Below are positions 22,249 through 34,194 of a stretch of 64,000 nt of DNA, one piece after another. The stretch's first letter is position 1. Each line of letters opens with the position of its first letter. The notes beneath the pieces were generated by a model that did no database searches, was not told the origin of the DNA, and was given only the letters and a program-made list of their open reading frames with translations. The stretch covers positions 186,001 through 250,000 of the forward strand of contig JANEZZ010002065.1 of assembly GCA_026122225.1 (NCBI GenBank). Reading direction: 5' to 3'. The stretch comes from Heloderma charlesbogerti (lineage: Eukaryota > Chordata > Lepidosauria > Squamata > Helodermatidae). A program made the position numbers and the translations under genes.

Positions 22249-22945
22249 CTCTCTCCAGTAACTACCACCTCTACCATCTCTCTCACACACACAATGAACA
22301 AGCACAGGCTTTTTTCTCCAATAAATACAGTATTTCACACACACACACCCCGCCCCGTCCTCCACCGCTATCACTGATCAGAGACTGATGGGATAAGTTC
22401 AGCCCCAATTTGGCAACTAGAGTTGCCATTCGCCAATGCTCCCTCCCTCCTCCTCTTCCTCCAAGATCTTTCACAAGTTCATACATTTTGGAGAGAGGCT
22501 TTCTGGGCTTCAGAATGGATCAGAAGAGCTCCGAATCTCTGAGGCAGACCGAGGTGCTTTGGCAATGACCCATTTCGCTTCAGAGGACCTTGGTGCTGTT
22601 CTGATCTGCTTCAGATCTCACCAAGGCACCCCCAAAAGTGGCCCAATTCATTTTGGTATTCAGATTCAGCACTGAAACAATGCACAGCCTTAATGAAGAC
22701 CTTTTTATTTTCCCAGGCATTTTTAGTATTTTAGCATTCCAGTTTAGCTCTGCTGTCTTAAATCTGCTATCGCGTTTTAAGTATCTGCACTGCTGCTAGG
22801 TTTTACTCTGGTTGTATTTTTATTCTATAATTTTAATCCATTATATTTTATATTGTATTTTCTGTTGTATTTTTGTGGTTTTAATTTTGTAACTGCCCAG
22901 AGAATTTCAGCTATTAGGCAATATAAAAATGAAATAAATAAATAA

Positions 22946-25378
22946 ATAATTCCACAGAGATGTTTTGTGTGTGCATAAGCCTGAGGCTGTGAATTCAGTT
23001 CCTGTTGTACTCAGTGGAATTTACTTTTAAGTAAACATGGGTAAAATCAGGCTGATAGTCTCTAATGAAAGTAACAAACAGACAGCAGGAAACAAGAGCT
23101 ACCAGGGACCCAGAATGGTGGCAGGGAAACCAGAATTCTTGAACCTGTTTGGGGAATTTGGATGCAAGACCAAAACCAGTGTAATTCAGGCCAAATCATG
23201 TAATATCTGAAAGTGCATGGTCCTCAATATACAGATACAGAAAAAGGATGTTGCATTGCAAGCAGAGATGGGGAAATAAAGAGACTGACACAGGTTCTTG
23301 GGTTCAAATTGGGCTGCATTTATTGAAAATCTGCAAAAGGGAAAAACAGGATGGGCAACTAAACTGGAGCAGCCCCTAGCTGTCCCTGAAATGGGAGGAA
23401 ACATTCAAAGCCTGTGTGGTAGCGTGTCATCTCACCACCCCACAGGGCTACCCCTTTTGGGGGAGGTAGGCCTTCCCCTGTCACCCCCTCCTGGGCCACA
23501 CAACACCGGGTGGGTGAGGTGAGCTGGCCTCCCAGGTAACCCTTATCCCCCTGATGGGCCGCAAAACCCTGAGCAGGAGGCCTCAGGTGTCACCTGTCAC
23601 AATAACCATGCCTCTGAATGCTCACCATCCCTATTCTCATCCCCAATGCCCATCCTAACAGAACCAAAATGTGACCATAAATTAAACCGGAAACGAACAG
23701 ATTTGCCTAAGGATATACCAACCCCATTTACAGTGTGAAGTAGGCGAAAAGACACACAGCCCAGGTCAATAAGACTGTGAGCCAAAAATTCCTACTTGGC
23801 CCCACAAAGGATGACCAGAACAATCCCACACTGCATAAGGGGGGGGGAGCTGCGCGTCGGAGAGGCATTGGGGAGTGGCACAGAGAGCTGAAGATGGCTC
23901 TCTGCACACGCCCTGCCTCTGGTGGCACCACCTCAGGCCGCCAATCATGGCCAAGCACATCGTCTCACCCCACCCGCCTGCAACGGCCCACCTCGAGGCC
24001 AAGCAAGCTGGACTCGGGGTGTGGCATTTCTGTGACATGGGATTGCCTTTAGAGTTGTGGTCCCCACATTCTTGTGTTTAATATTTGAAGAATGTGCAGT
24101 TCATTTCCTCAGGGGATTGATTGACTATTTAAAGGTACAGCTATGCTTCTTGCATATGCTCTTTGGGGCACTGCTACTCTAGGTACAACTGACAGTTTGA
24201 ACACACCGTCCTCTCTAAAGCTAGTTGCCTTTTCCTGCAGCTGTTCAATCCCAGTGAGTTTAAAATAATAGGCACAGACTCCAATTAAGGAATCAGAAAA
24301 GTTTGTCCACAGAGAATTCAATTCTAATAGAAGAAACCATCTGAACAAGTCAATTGGTTGTTACAGAAAATGAGAGAGAAAGATATTCCTTTCCAAACTG
24401 AATTATGCTGGACTGGTTCTGTGAGCCACACTGGGTGGGTGCAGCATCTCCTGCCAAAACCTGAAATTCATGTCCTGCTGCTGAAGCAACTAAAATCCAT
24501 TCCCTAAGGAAATAGGAATCATATTGACGGAGTATGATGCTATCATGATATTTTTATAACGTGGAAGTCTCTAGATATGACTTTGCTTCTGAGCCCCATC
24601 ATCTGATCACAGAGGTCAAATATTTCTGAATAATGCTTTCCTTATCTTAAAGGTTGTTTACTGGAAAGTTCTTTATGGATTATCTCTCTCTCATAATTCA
24701 AACGGCCATGTTAAACTCTTATACAAGAATTATTGCTTTACCAGACCCTGCAGTTTCATTCAAATCAAATGTTAGCTATAGTCTAAATATATTTTTGTTC
24801 ACTTGAGGTATGGAATAACTGCAAAAACCAATGAAATTCTATTTGTTTATAATTTTAGAATAGGATCATGGAAAACAAACATGATCTCCAAAACCCTGTG
24901 TTTGGGGAAAGGTGATGCATATGCAAGTTATCATCTATAGAAATTGAATACTGGATAATGGCAACCGAAAGACGATGAAAGGTCATTTGACTTCTCTTTC
25001 TTCTTTTATGCTTTCAGTAACTTAACATGTATATACTAAGCTGTCTCTGCAGGGTCCAAACATCTGTGATATTTAATATTACAGTTCACTTAGCATGACA
25101 TTGGAAGTTTACATTCCAAAATGTTAGGAGGAGTGGGGTACTCATCGTAACAAGTCAACAATCTCTGGTTAATTAAACACCAGTGTAATTAAACACCACC
25201 TTCAACTATGAGGGAGTGCTCTTTTTTTAAAAAAAAAATAAAACCTGACATTTCTAAGTAACTTTTGGGTGTACGGTGTTCTGGCTATGTTGAAAGACAA
25301 TTTCTGTGTTTGTTTTTTGCACTGTGACAACAGACATGCATTTAAAAAATGGTCTCCCTGCAGGACAGTAAACTGTCT
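22946..25378. other. Unassigned sequence, comparatively repeat-poor
   Basis: The part at 23277-24060 is GC-richer. AATAAAGAGACTGACACAGG...GCATTTATTGAAAATCTGC there resembles 31627-31700, so it is probably an unrecognised retroelement end. 24240-25080 is AT-rich and unique-looking. I recognise no exon. Confidence 0.4.
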
Positions 25379-25808
25379 AGGGATGGAACAGGCACCTGGC
25401 TCAGTCCAGGAGTCCGACAGACTCCCCTCGCCCCCAGTTCGTGACTCTGGGTCAATCCCACCAAGCCGTGCCCCCACTCTCACACACACACACACCCATG
25501 CTTGCCAAGACGTGTTCGCCAAGATGCCCTCACCTAGCCTGAGCCATCCACGAGCACCCATCGTTCCTACAGTCTCCATTTTGTGAAAAGAAATGGCTGA
25601 GAAACTTCTGTAAATTTAATATTGCGTACATGGCAACTGTAAAGTCCCCATCTATGCAATATAACAGGCATAAATATGGCTTGGGGTAGGTGGCTTGGCG
25701 AGCACGGGGGGGGGGTATGCAAGCTGGGGCAGTGACATGCAAATGGGGGCAGCAGCTGGCGGGCACCTGCAGGACCCGGTCAGGGGAGGGGCATCTGTTC
25801 ATACCTAT
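25379..25808. mobile_element. Possible hAT MITE related to 15343-15852
   Basis: TAGGGATGGAACAGGCACCT ... GAGTCCGACAGACTCCCC parallels the start of the element at 15343. A likely right end, CATACCTA, lies at about 25801-25808. No matching target duplication was found, so the right boundary is a guess. Confidence 0.4.
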
Positions 25809-28179
25809 TTAGACCAGGTGACCTCTGGCCTGTGGGCCTAATCCAACCCACAGAGGGTTCAGCACACTCTGCAGACCCTGTCCCTTGTCCTCCCAAAGCC
25901 CCTCTCCCTCCCAAACCCTCACCCCCTGAGGGTGAATGGCACAAAGGTGATAAGAATCCCTTTCTTATCTCTAATCAGAGATTGGAAATAAGCTGGGGAT
26001 TCCTCTGCACCAATTCGCATGCTGCTCGTGCCCTGATTGGGATGTGCACAGTGTGGGAAGAAGATGCTTGACTTGGCCAGGGCATGGAGTCAGTTACGGC
26101 AAGTCCCAGCTAAGTCCCTTCCCTGCCACACATGCCCCTATTGGGACACATGCACTGTGGGAAGGAGCAGCCCAGCTCGGCTCCTGCAAGCCCTGGCTGA
26201 GTCCATTTCTCCATGTAGAGAAAGGTATGGATCTCCACGCCTCTCTCTGCACAGAGAATTATTTAGGTGGGTGTGGCAGGGGCATATGACATCATGGGAG
26301 GGGCTTCAGGGGTGAACTTTAGACTCCCAAAGGAAGTAAGTCTTCTGTTGAGGCATGACCTAGAAAGCACTGTGATCTTCCCCCCAAAGAAGGGTTGTGC
26401 AAATTCAGAAAATTATGTGCACAGTTTTACATGCAAATATATTCACATATAACATCATTATCTCTTTCTTGTCATTCATACAGGCTGTCCAGGGACTTAG
26501 AAACAGACCTATCTAATGAGTAAATATATGGGGAGATGCAACTAGAAGGAGCCTGTATTTCTCTTTGTAGTCTGCTTTTTCATGACTCTACATAACTAGT
26601 TAAAGGAAAGCTATAAGACAGCAAGTAAAATCTGTTTGAAACTGTAAATTCAGTGGCCTAATAATATGTCATGTGATATTTCAGTTTCATGCAAATTATC
26701 TCTTTTATGATTAAGGAATAGTCCAGTCACTATGCAGCTTTTGTTATGAATCCACTCAGTAAACTGAGGTGAACAGCCAACTTTCATAGGCAATATTCCT
26801 ATTTGCCATAGTATTGTAATACTCAAAGATTTTGGCCCAAATATGTTTAAGGTCTACCATGTGCATTTAAAACGCAATAAACAGGCAACATTCACTTGAG
26901 CAATGGGTGATGATCTATAATCAAGGAACTATTATAACCTTTCGTTTTTCATTGAGACCAACATATATCACTATGTACCCGAAGTGCTTTATATGGGAAA
27001 TCAATAAATGCAGTGCTTAGATGATAAATGTTCACAATTTACTCCTTCGTTGCTACCATGCTATAATGAGAAACAGCAACTTAAAATGAATAGTATGGTT
27101 ACACTTAAGGAACTGAAAGCTTACCCCTGTTCATATCGGCAGGAGAAGTCCCACATAAATATATTTCTGTGTTTTAAAACCTTAGGACACCTTCAAAATT
27201 TGAAAGGAATCCACCTCTCTCTCTGCAAATAAATTAGATCTTCCCTATAAACTTGAGCTACTTTGCTCACAGCTGGAAAGATGCTAATATGTGCATAAGG
27301 CTCAGGAAAAAAAGTTGGCATTGCTCTCTTGGATGCCTGATTTATGTATCCAACGGAGCCAAGTAAAATAACTGTGAATGAATGCAGTTGGGTTGCTATC
27401 TGTTCTCCTGTCGCAAATCCCAGCCTCCCTGCACCCGCCTTCCCCAGCTTTCTAACTGGTGAAATATTTCAAGAACTAAATTACCTGGTGTCACCAATAT
27501 TTTATGTGAAACAGCAATGGGGACTTTCACATCTCCTTTGAAAGGTAGGACAACACCATGTGCATTTACAACGTGACAAGGAATTCTCTTGACTTATGAG
27601 TTGGGCATATTTTAACCTCCCCAGTCATTTCATGCAGACTAGCATATGGATGGTAACATGCTGCACTAAAAAGGAAGGAAGGAAAGTAATGAAAAGTAAC
27701 TTCAGGCTCTGCCTGATACAATCACAAGCACAGCTTCAAATGGTATTTCATCTTTTCTGCCATCATTGCGTGCTATTTTATTTTTAAAACATGAATGTTT
27801 AAACGTGTTTTTTTTTTGCATATTGAATAAAAGGGACCCCAAAGGACCAAACCTCATATCAGTGAGGGCCATGGCAAACTCTGTGAATTTTAAGTGATAA
27901 TTCAGATCGCAACCTGACAAAGCATGAATAACAGCGTGGCCTAATAGACTAATCCACTTCAAAGGAAGTTCTAGTTCTATAAGTGGGGCTCCCTATCTTG
28001 ATATTGGCTGTGCTCAGACAATCTTATCATGGTTTAATTAGCAAGGATACGTTTGAGCTTCATACACCAACACGCAACTCCTTTGCTCCCACTTTGCTCT
28101 GCCCCATTTGTGTGAGCAAGCAAACAAGCCAAGAAGTTGCAGTTAACTGAACCTTCCTGTTATTTCAGAAATTAATAGC
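25809..28179. other. Unassigned sequence, repeat-poor
   Basis: AT-rich, with no transposon ends, microsatellites or gene motifs that I can identify over more than 2 kb. Such a gap in a repeat-dense window could hold conserved non-coding or intronic sequence. Confidence 0.4.
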
Positions 28180-28272
28180 TTGGTTAATAGCTTCCAAACA
28201 AGCCAGGGCTTGGAAGCCAACTTTAAACCATGGCTTCACAGCCTGGCTTGTTTGGAAGCCATTAACCATAGT
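28180..28272. repeat. Short inverted repeat
   Basis: GGTTAATAGCTTCCAAACAA...GCCAGGGC and CCTGGCTTGTTTGGAAGCC...ATTAACC are inverse copies around a centre with AAACCATGG. I recognise the ACCATGG/GCTTCCAAACAAGCC combination as a dispersed reptile repeat, class unknown. Confidence 0.6.
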
Positions 28273-28312
28273 TTCCTGTTTGGATGAAGTGGGAAGCTGT
28301 GGCTAATTAAGA

Positions 28313-28366
28313 CTGGTTGGTTGGTTGGTTGGTTGGTTTGCTTGCTTGCTTGCTTGCTTGCTTGCA
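28313..28366. repeat. (GGTT)n(GCTT)n compound microsatellite
   Basis: About six GGTT units are followed by about seven GCTT units. Confidence 0.9.
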
Positions 28367-28389
28367 CAGAGGGAGGAGTGATGAGAGGG

Positions 28390-29386
28390 TAGGGTGGCCA
28401 TGTGTCTGCTGTTAAAAAAGACAGTCCTCTATTTGAAGTGCTGCCAGAGGACTGTCCTCTTTTTGAAGGCATTCTCTATTTGAAAGGCTGCCTTGTCCAA
28501 ATCCAGTTTAAAGATAAAGAGCCATAAGAACTGTTGCCCAGCAACAGTGAGCACCTGGACAGCAGACTGAATGGGCAGGCACATAGGTCACCTGGTCACA
28601 GTCTTCTGCACTATGGTGAGATGCATTGTGTTTATATCAGAGGTAAGCAATGTGCTGCTGGTGGGCACCAATGTGTTCCTGGACACCTTTCTTGGCATCC
28701 ACTGAGGTGCCCTACCCCACTCACTTAAAAAACAAACTTTTTTTTCTTACCAGCAGATAGGAAAAGGCAAAGTGAGGGCCTGCAGCTGCTGCCCTCTTCC
28801 TTTCCCTTGAATCCCTCTGGAGCACACAAGGGGCTCAGAGACATGCTTAGGAAATGAAGATGGTGGGCAGCTGCAGACCAATGCTTTCCCCCATAGTGCA
28901 CTCAGCCTCTAAGAAAAAGAAGGGGAAGAAGAAGGGGCTCCTGTAAGAATGTGAGAGAAAAAGAAATATGGGGAATTGGTTGATAGAGAGGTGTGGGGAA
29001 GGAAAGAGTTGGCCTTCAGGTTTCTGTTGGCATTGAAAAGTATGGGTTCAAATGAGTTGTTTAGTGTTTGGGGGCTCAGCCCCCTACCTCTGTCTTGTAT
29101 TGAGTCTTGTGAGGAGGTTAATTTTCCCTTGTAATTAGCTGCATCTCCCATGTTGGCCATTTTGTGGTGATGCCCACAACAGTTTCTCAAATTGCCATAT
29201 GTGCCCATGGACCCAAAAAGGTTGACTACCTCTGATTTAAAGTATAATGCTTACTGCTAACTTTGCATCTATACATATGCATTAGCATATGTAAATATTA
29301 TGCAGATCAGTGCTGTCCTTTGTCCTCCATTTTTTTTTTTTTTTTGGTGATGCATTTCTCTTTTTTGTCCATAAGCAGCCACCCTA
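28390..29386. mobile_element. hAT-like element, TAGGGTGGCC family, with nested insertion
   Basis: The termini are TAGGGTGGCCATGTGTC and AAGCAGCCACCCTA. TGAGAGGG (28382-28389) and TGAGATAG (29387-29394) agree at 6 of 8, consistent with an old hAT target duplication. Most of the interior is a second element (28638-29237). The remaining own sequence is the GTCCTCTATTTGAAG-type repeat. Confidence 0.6.
28638..29237. mobile_element. hAT-like element, CAGAGGTAAGCAA family
   Basis: It begins CAGAGGTAAGCAATGTGC and ends AAAAAGGTTGACTACCTCTG, inverse ends typical of a hAT MITE family. The flanks GTTTATAT and ATTTAAAG match only at 5 of 8, so the duplication is not secure. A relative lies at 62052-62170 (AGGGGTAGGCAATGTTTTTG). 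Confidence 0.55.
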
Positions 29387-29586
29387 TGAGATAGTGAAGG
29401 GGCTGTGTGCAGGTGCACAAAGCCTATGCATATCTTGGCTTATTAAGCCAAACCAAACTATTGGGTCCCTTTACTTTGACTGAGGCAGTGGGAACCTGTC
29501 CAATATGCTCATGCTTGAGACTTCATCTGATGGTAATCCACAATGGGATAGACAGCTAGACTGCAGATGTTGATCTTAGAAGTCAG

Positions 29587-30470
29587 GGAGGTTAATATAG
29601 GAGGAGGAAGATTAAGGTAACCTGGTCCAGACCTTTTAATGCTTTAAAGATCAGAATCACACTTTGAATTAAGTAGGGATGGCAGAGAATTCTGCCACAG
29701 ATCACAGTGAGGCCGAACGCCAGTGCATTCGGCCCCCCGAAATCTGTGGCGGAACGGCCTGCCACCCCCCCGCCCCCCCAGATCCTCCCCCGGGACAAGA
29801 CTTACCTGGGGTGGATCTTCCGGGCAGTGGCGGCTTCGGCGGCAGCGGCTGGTCTTCTGACCAGCTGCCGCCGCTGCTATTTGCAGTTTTTTGTTTTTTT
29901 TTACAGAGATGTGATAGGCTACGTAAGTTTTTACGTAGCCTAAAATGTCTGGGTAAAAAAAAAGGCATACGCAAATGGCGGCTACAGCCGCTGCCATTTG
30001 CGTTCCTTAGTTTGGGCCATCTTAGTCTACGTAAATATTTACGTAGACTAAGATGGCGAAAATAAGGGGAACGCAAATAGTGTCAGCTACGCTATTTGCA
30101 TTCCCCTTATTTTCGCTGTCTTAGTCTACGTAAATATTTACGTAGACTAAGATGGCCCAAACTAAGGAACGCAAATGGTGGAGGCCATAGCCGCTGCCAT
30201 TGCGTACACGGCTTTTTGGTTTTTTTTCCCCCAGAGCCCTCCGCGGCCGGAAATCTGGCTGCAGACGGCTCTGGCCTAGCTGGGCCTGGACGGCTGCTCC
30301 GCGGATCTGCCATGGAGCACAGCCGGTCATGGAGGATTCCAGGGGGAGGGACAGAATGCCTCCCCCCCCACCATAAACATAATCTGCGAAAGGTAAGTGA
30401 CTTTCGTACACCCCTAGAATTAAGCCTGGAAAACAAATTGGTAGCCATTTGATTTGACTATAGAAGGTTA
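29587..30470 (-). mobile_element. L2-type LINE fragment, minus strand, interrupted
   Basis: GGTCCAGACCTTTTAATGC ... TCACACTTTGAATTAAG resumes after an inserted MITE as GAATTAAGCCTGGAAAACAA...GGTAGCCATTTGATTTG. Read on the minus strand this is the LINE region coding ILIFKALKGLDQ, the same block as at 15070 and 19310. Confidence 0.65.
29674..30416. mobile_element. Palindromic hAT MITE, 8-bp TSD GAATTAAG
   Basis: It opens TAGGGATGGCAGAGAATTCT and closes GTGACTTTCGTACACCCCTA. GAATTAAG is exact at 29666-29673 and 30417-30424. The two-level structure is clear. The TAGTCTACGTAAATATTTAC hairpin (30026-30052) and its twin (30121-30152) flank a centre of GCAAATAGTGTCAGCTACGC (30071-30098). CAAATGGCGGCTACAGCC hairpins lie outside them. 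Only the left half keeps a GATAGGCTACGTAAGTT hairpin (29912-29942). The insertion is in L2 LINE sequence. Confidence 0.92.
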
Positions 30471-30688
30471 AAAAAGCTGGTACCATCACTGTCAGGGAAT
30501 GGGGATCACTAAATACCATGGGCCAAAACAGACATTTCTTTAAATATGTGTCTAGCAGCTTTGTCTTTTTTTTCATTTCATTTGCTCTCTTCTTTATCCA
30601 TGCAATCAATATCACTCTTTCATTGCTAAGCAGCATTTTATGGAATTCTTTTAATTCCTTATATTACCAAAATGCATTTTCCTAAAGT

Positions 30689-30719
<31 letters not shown>

Positions 30720-32760
30720 CTCTGTTCATGAAGTTTCCCCTTTATGGAGTGAAAGTCTTGAAACAACCATATAATCAGAAAACAGCCCATTATTTGCAAC
30801 TTAAACTGTCGTAATTTTGCTTCCTCTTTGAAAAGATATGGGGAGTATATCAGAAGACAAATGTTCAAAGGAGGAAGAAATTTGGTAGGGTGCAATGGAT
30901 AAGGCCAAATAATGAGAATGCGAAAAGGGGGTGGGGTGTCGCATCTCTGTGTGTGTGTATGTATATTCATACATACAGAGAGTGGGGGAAGGGTGGCTTT
31001 CACTGGATATCCAAAGCATGTTCTGACTATGCTAATTGCATCCTTTTGTATATCTTTAGTAGAATTAGCAATTCATATGTGATGGTTCTGCCCCCAGAAA
31101 ATTTTGCTGGCTCATTTCCTTCCTATTATATTCAATCACCCCCTGAATGCATTTTTCCCCTGTATGATTAACAATATGTAAAAGACTCCAAAATTGTTTC
31201 AGTCTAGACTTGTGAAATCCTGGGCTTATCTTTGGATAAATGCTTTCACAGCAGAAAATACTGTCAAATGTCAGTTAAGCTTCAAATTGCTTGGTTTAAA
31301 TTTTGCCAGAGGGAAGAAGGAGGGAAAACAAGGTTTCCTTTATCGCCTTTTTAATCATTGGTAAATCCTCCTAAGCATCAGAGCTTTGCAGACAATCCCT
31401 GCTCTGAAACTGAAAGGAAGAAAATGTTTTGGGGAAAAATATGTACAGTACAGGGGACATGCAGTTTAACCTTGGTAATGGTATTCAATTCAACTCTTTT
31501 CTTCTTCTCTATCTGACCTCATCCAAAAAAAGAGGCAGAAATCATACAAACAGAACCCATATGTGATCAGTAGTTATATGGAGACTCTCAACTCATCTGT
31601 TCCGTTGCACCCCATACCTCCAGAATAAAGAGACAGGACACATTTTTCTGGGGTTTTAAAGAGCAACAGCTTTATTTAAATATAAGGAATCTGCAACAGG
31701 CAAATACCCTAACATAAGTATCTTCTACCCTTCAGTGAGGATGCTTTATCAAACGGAGGAAGGAGAGCTTTCCATGTTATACCTCAATCATTTCTATACA
31801 TTACTTGTACAAGTCCCCAAGTAACATGAGCCAGAGCGATGTCTATGGCCCTGATAACCTTTGTAGATGACACATAAGGGTGGTCCTATTAATTCCTTTC
31901 TCCATTACATTTTCTCTCCACCACTCAGAGGGAAATTCTTGAAAAAGAAAATAATTATTTGATCCTTTTAGGAAAGATTCATGGGTGAATATGGATTGAT
32001 ACTTGCTGGTCTTGCTGCTTCTGCAGGCCTGCTCTGCATTAGGAGAAGTACTAACATTGGCTTGACAAATGGCAGCAAGATTTATGATGAGTTCCAGTGG
32101 CACATGGTCAGGGTAGATACCAATTCACATCATCACATACCTCTCTGCCTTAATCAAATACAAGATGAGATTCCAATTTCTAAAAAAAAGAAGTGCTTTT
32201 ACAATTCAGTGCATATGCTACCGAACCTGAGAACATCTGAAAACACAAACTTAGGATATATCCGAGAGTACACACACACACACACACACACACACGCCCT
32301 AGAATTTGATTTGCTGAAGTTTAAACTCAGTTGAATATTATGCTGGATAGCAATCAGTTGCTACTTGCCACTTCACATACTTTGACATCTGAAATTGTAT
32401 TCATTCATACTGCAAACAGGAAAAATACACATTCCTGCTATGACTGGTTTGCTGATTGCTACGATATCTAAGCAGAGAAGCAGTATCTCAAGGTATTATT
32501 CATATTTAAACCTTTAGGGTAGACAGACTGAAGCTGAAAGCACAATCCTGCATAGGTTTGTTTTTTTCTCTTCAAGTAAAAATCATGTGATATTCTTCAT
32601 AAATATAACTTGCTCCATTTAAAAGTTAATTTTCTCCACTTGGGGGAGCCATGTTTGTTTCTGTTCATTAGAAAAAGGCCTGAAGTGAATAACAGACATT
32701 TTAAGGCCCCCTGATGTATACCCCAAGCCTCCTTAAAACAAATGTTATTTTCTTATAAAA
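30471..32760. other. Unassigned sequence with simple repeats
   Basis: A GA run lies at 30692-30719 and a CA run at 32270-32295. 31627-31700 (GAATAAAGAGACAGGACACA...AGCAACAGCTTTATTTAAAT) resembles 23277-23340 and may be part of an unrecognised retroelement. No exon is identified. Confidence 0.4.
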
Positions 32761-33101
32761 GGGTAATCAGCTTACGGAATTCACTGTCACGAGATGTAAT
32801 GGCCTTCAGAAAATTAGACAAAAGCAGCGAGGATAGGTCCATCGAAAGCAGTTAGCCATAATGAATATATGGTACCTCCATGTCCAGAGACAGTATGGTC
32901 CTGAATACCACGTGCTGGCAAGCAACAGCAGGAAATGGGCCACCTTGGGCTTCTTGGAGGCATCTGTTTGGCCACTGTAGGAAGAAGGATGGATCGGAAT
33001 AGACTCTTGGTCTCTGGGCCGGCTCCAGGTTTGAGTGGTCCTTAGGCAACGTGTCCTCTCTGGTGGGCCATATCCTACATCAACCCATCCTCCCTGATGG
33101 G
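32761..33101 (+). mobile_element. CR1-like LINE 3' end, interrupted
   Basis: TTACGGAATTCACTGTCACG, CTGTTTGGCCACTGTAGGA and GACTCTTGGTCTCTGGGCC are decayed versions of the blocks seen at 7640-7920. The LINE context continues for a short distance after the foldback element at 33102-33873. Confidence 0.5.
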
Positions 33102-33873
33102 TAGGGATGTACAAATTGTGTTCTTTCAGTGCCGCTTGACTTCCACAGTTTGCGGCCAGTGCTCCGTTCTGCTGTTCACAAGCCCCTGGAATTCTCCTCT
33201 TTTTTTCCACTCTGAAAATTACGAAGATAAATCTGTACCAAAAACCGTAATTCCAGTGCCCAGCCATCTCCGTGACTCCGCATAACTTCCCTAAGAATCG
33301 CTATTTTTTCAAAAATATTTAAGTATTTTTTTAAAAAATTGAAATCCTCCGTCTCTGTTTCCTTTCAGCCAAAACACTTCCTCTTCCTAGGGGCTTCCCA
33401 AAGGAAGGCTGTCTTAGGTGTGCCTGAGCGATAAACTCTTTGTTTGAAGCAACGCTGTTTTAAAGAAAGAAAAAACCTTTTAAAATGACCATGCTGGTCC
33501 TGGAGTGGCATGGTCATTTTAAAAGGTTTTTTCTTTCTTTCAAACAGTGTTGCTTTAAACAAAGAGTGCATTGCTCAGGCACACCTAGGACAGCCTTCTT
33601 TTGGGAAGCCCCTAGAAAGAGGAAGTGTTTTGGCTGAAAGGAAACAGAGACAGAGGATTTCAATTTAAAAAGAACACCCACAAACAAGGCGGTGAGCACA
33701 ATTCATTTTTTAAAAAAACTTAGGTATTTATTATTGGAATATTCTACACTGCATTTTTATTTACGAAAATTTTGTGACTCCTTGCGGATGACGAAAGGAT
33801 GACGATTCCGTGGCACGGACTGAAGGGAATTTGATCCCATTTCAGTCTGTGGCAGAATTCTCTGACATCCCTA
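33102..33873. mobile_element. Foldback hAT element, 8-bp TSD CTGATGGG
   Basis: It starts TAGGGATGTACAAATTGTG and ends GGCAGAATTCTCTGACATCCCTA. CTGATGGG is exact on both sides (33094-33101, 33874-33881). The arms 33341-33500 and 33507-33665 are near-perfect inverses (TTTCAGCCAAAACACTTCCT and inverse, AAACTCTTTGTTTGAAGCAA and inverse), meeting at GACCATGCTGG. The outer ends equal those of the larger element at 42007-45727, so this is a shorter deletion derivative of that family. Confidence 0.92.
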
Positions 33874-34194
33874 CTGATGGGTGTATCAAGAGATGGTAGG
33901 TGATAGCCATGACAGGGGTGGGGAACAGGAGCAGCAGAAGCCATTCAATGAGATGATTGCCAAGCTGGGCCGGAGGTAACATCACTCCTGGGCACTGTGG
34001 GTATCAACACTGCAGCTCCACCCAGACCCAGCCAGACATGCATTGCATTGTAGCATGGGACAGGACCCATTTTGTAAACCCCCCGCCCGAAAACAAATAA
34101 AGGTGGGGCAGGAAAGGCAGCAATTAGCCATGTGCCCTAGTGTAGTGCTGGAGTCCCAGGAGCTGCTTGGCCTATTCTAGCAGAGTTCTTCTTA

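Larger units (their letters stand above)
20100..22692. mobile_element. hAT element, TAGGGCTATG family
   Basis: The ends are TAGGGCTATGTACGGACC and AATGCACAGCCTTA. GTGAAGAC (20092-20099) and ATGAAGAC (22693-22700) are a 7-of-8 target duplication within the L2 LINE. The interior includes A-rich, partly tandem AATAAAGAATCTAGAAAGAA sequence near 21850-22020. No transposase frame is readable. A younger palindromic MITE (20858-21668) has inserted inside it. Its two ends match, in reverse order, the ends of the much larger element at 49159-57314. Confidence 0.85.
19255..22945 (+). mobile_element. L2-type LINE 3' region, interrupted twice
   Basis: Three collinear pieces belong to one L2-type copy: 19255-19421 (CAGTTGCACTGGCTGCCAGT ... 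FKALNVLGPGYLKDCL), 19945-20099 (GGGCAGTTTCTGCTGTGGC ... CAGGTGCCAGGTGAAGAC) and 22693-22945 (ATGAAGACCTTTTTATTTTC to a (AATA)n tail). The translated blocks are the ORF2 C-terminus. Between them lie a solo LTR (19422-19944) and a hAT element (20100-22692). The LINE is therefore the oldest of the nested set. It is not functional. Confidence 0.85.

Noticed and set aside
32052..32334. Open frame near 31981-32334 as a possible short gene
   Set aside because: It runs into a CA microsatellite (THTHTHTH), and no motif or conserved block is visible.
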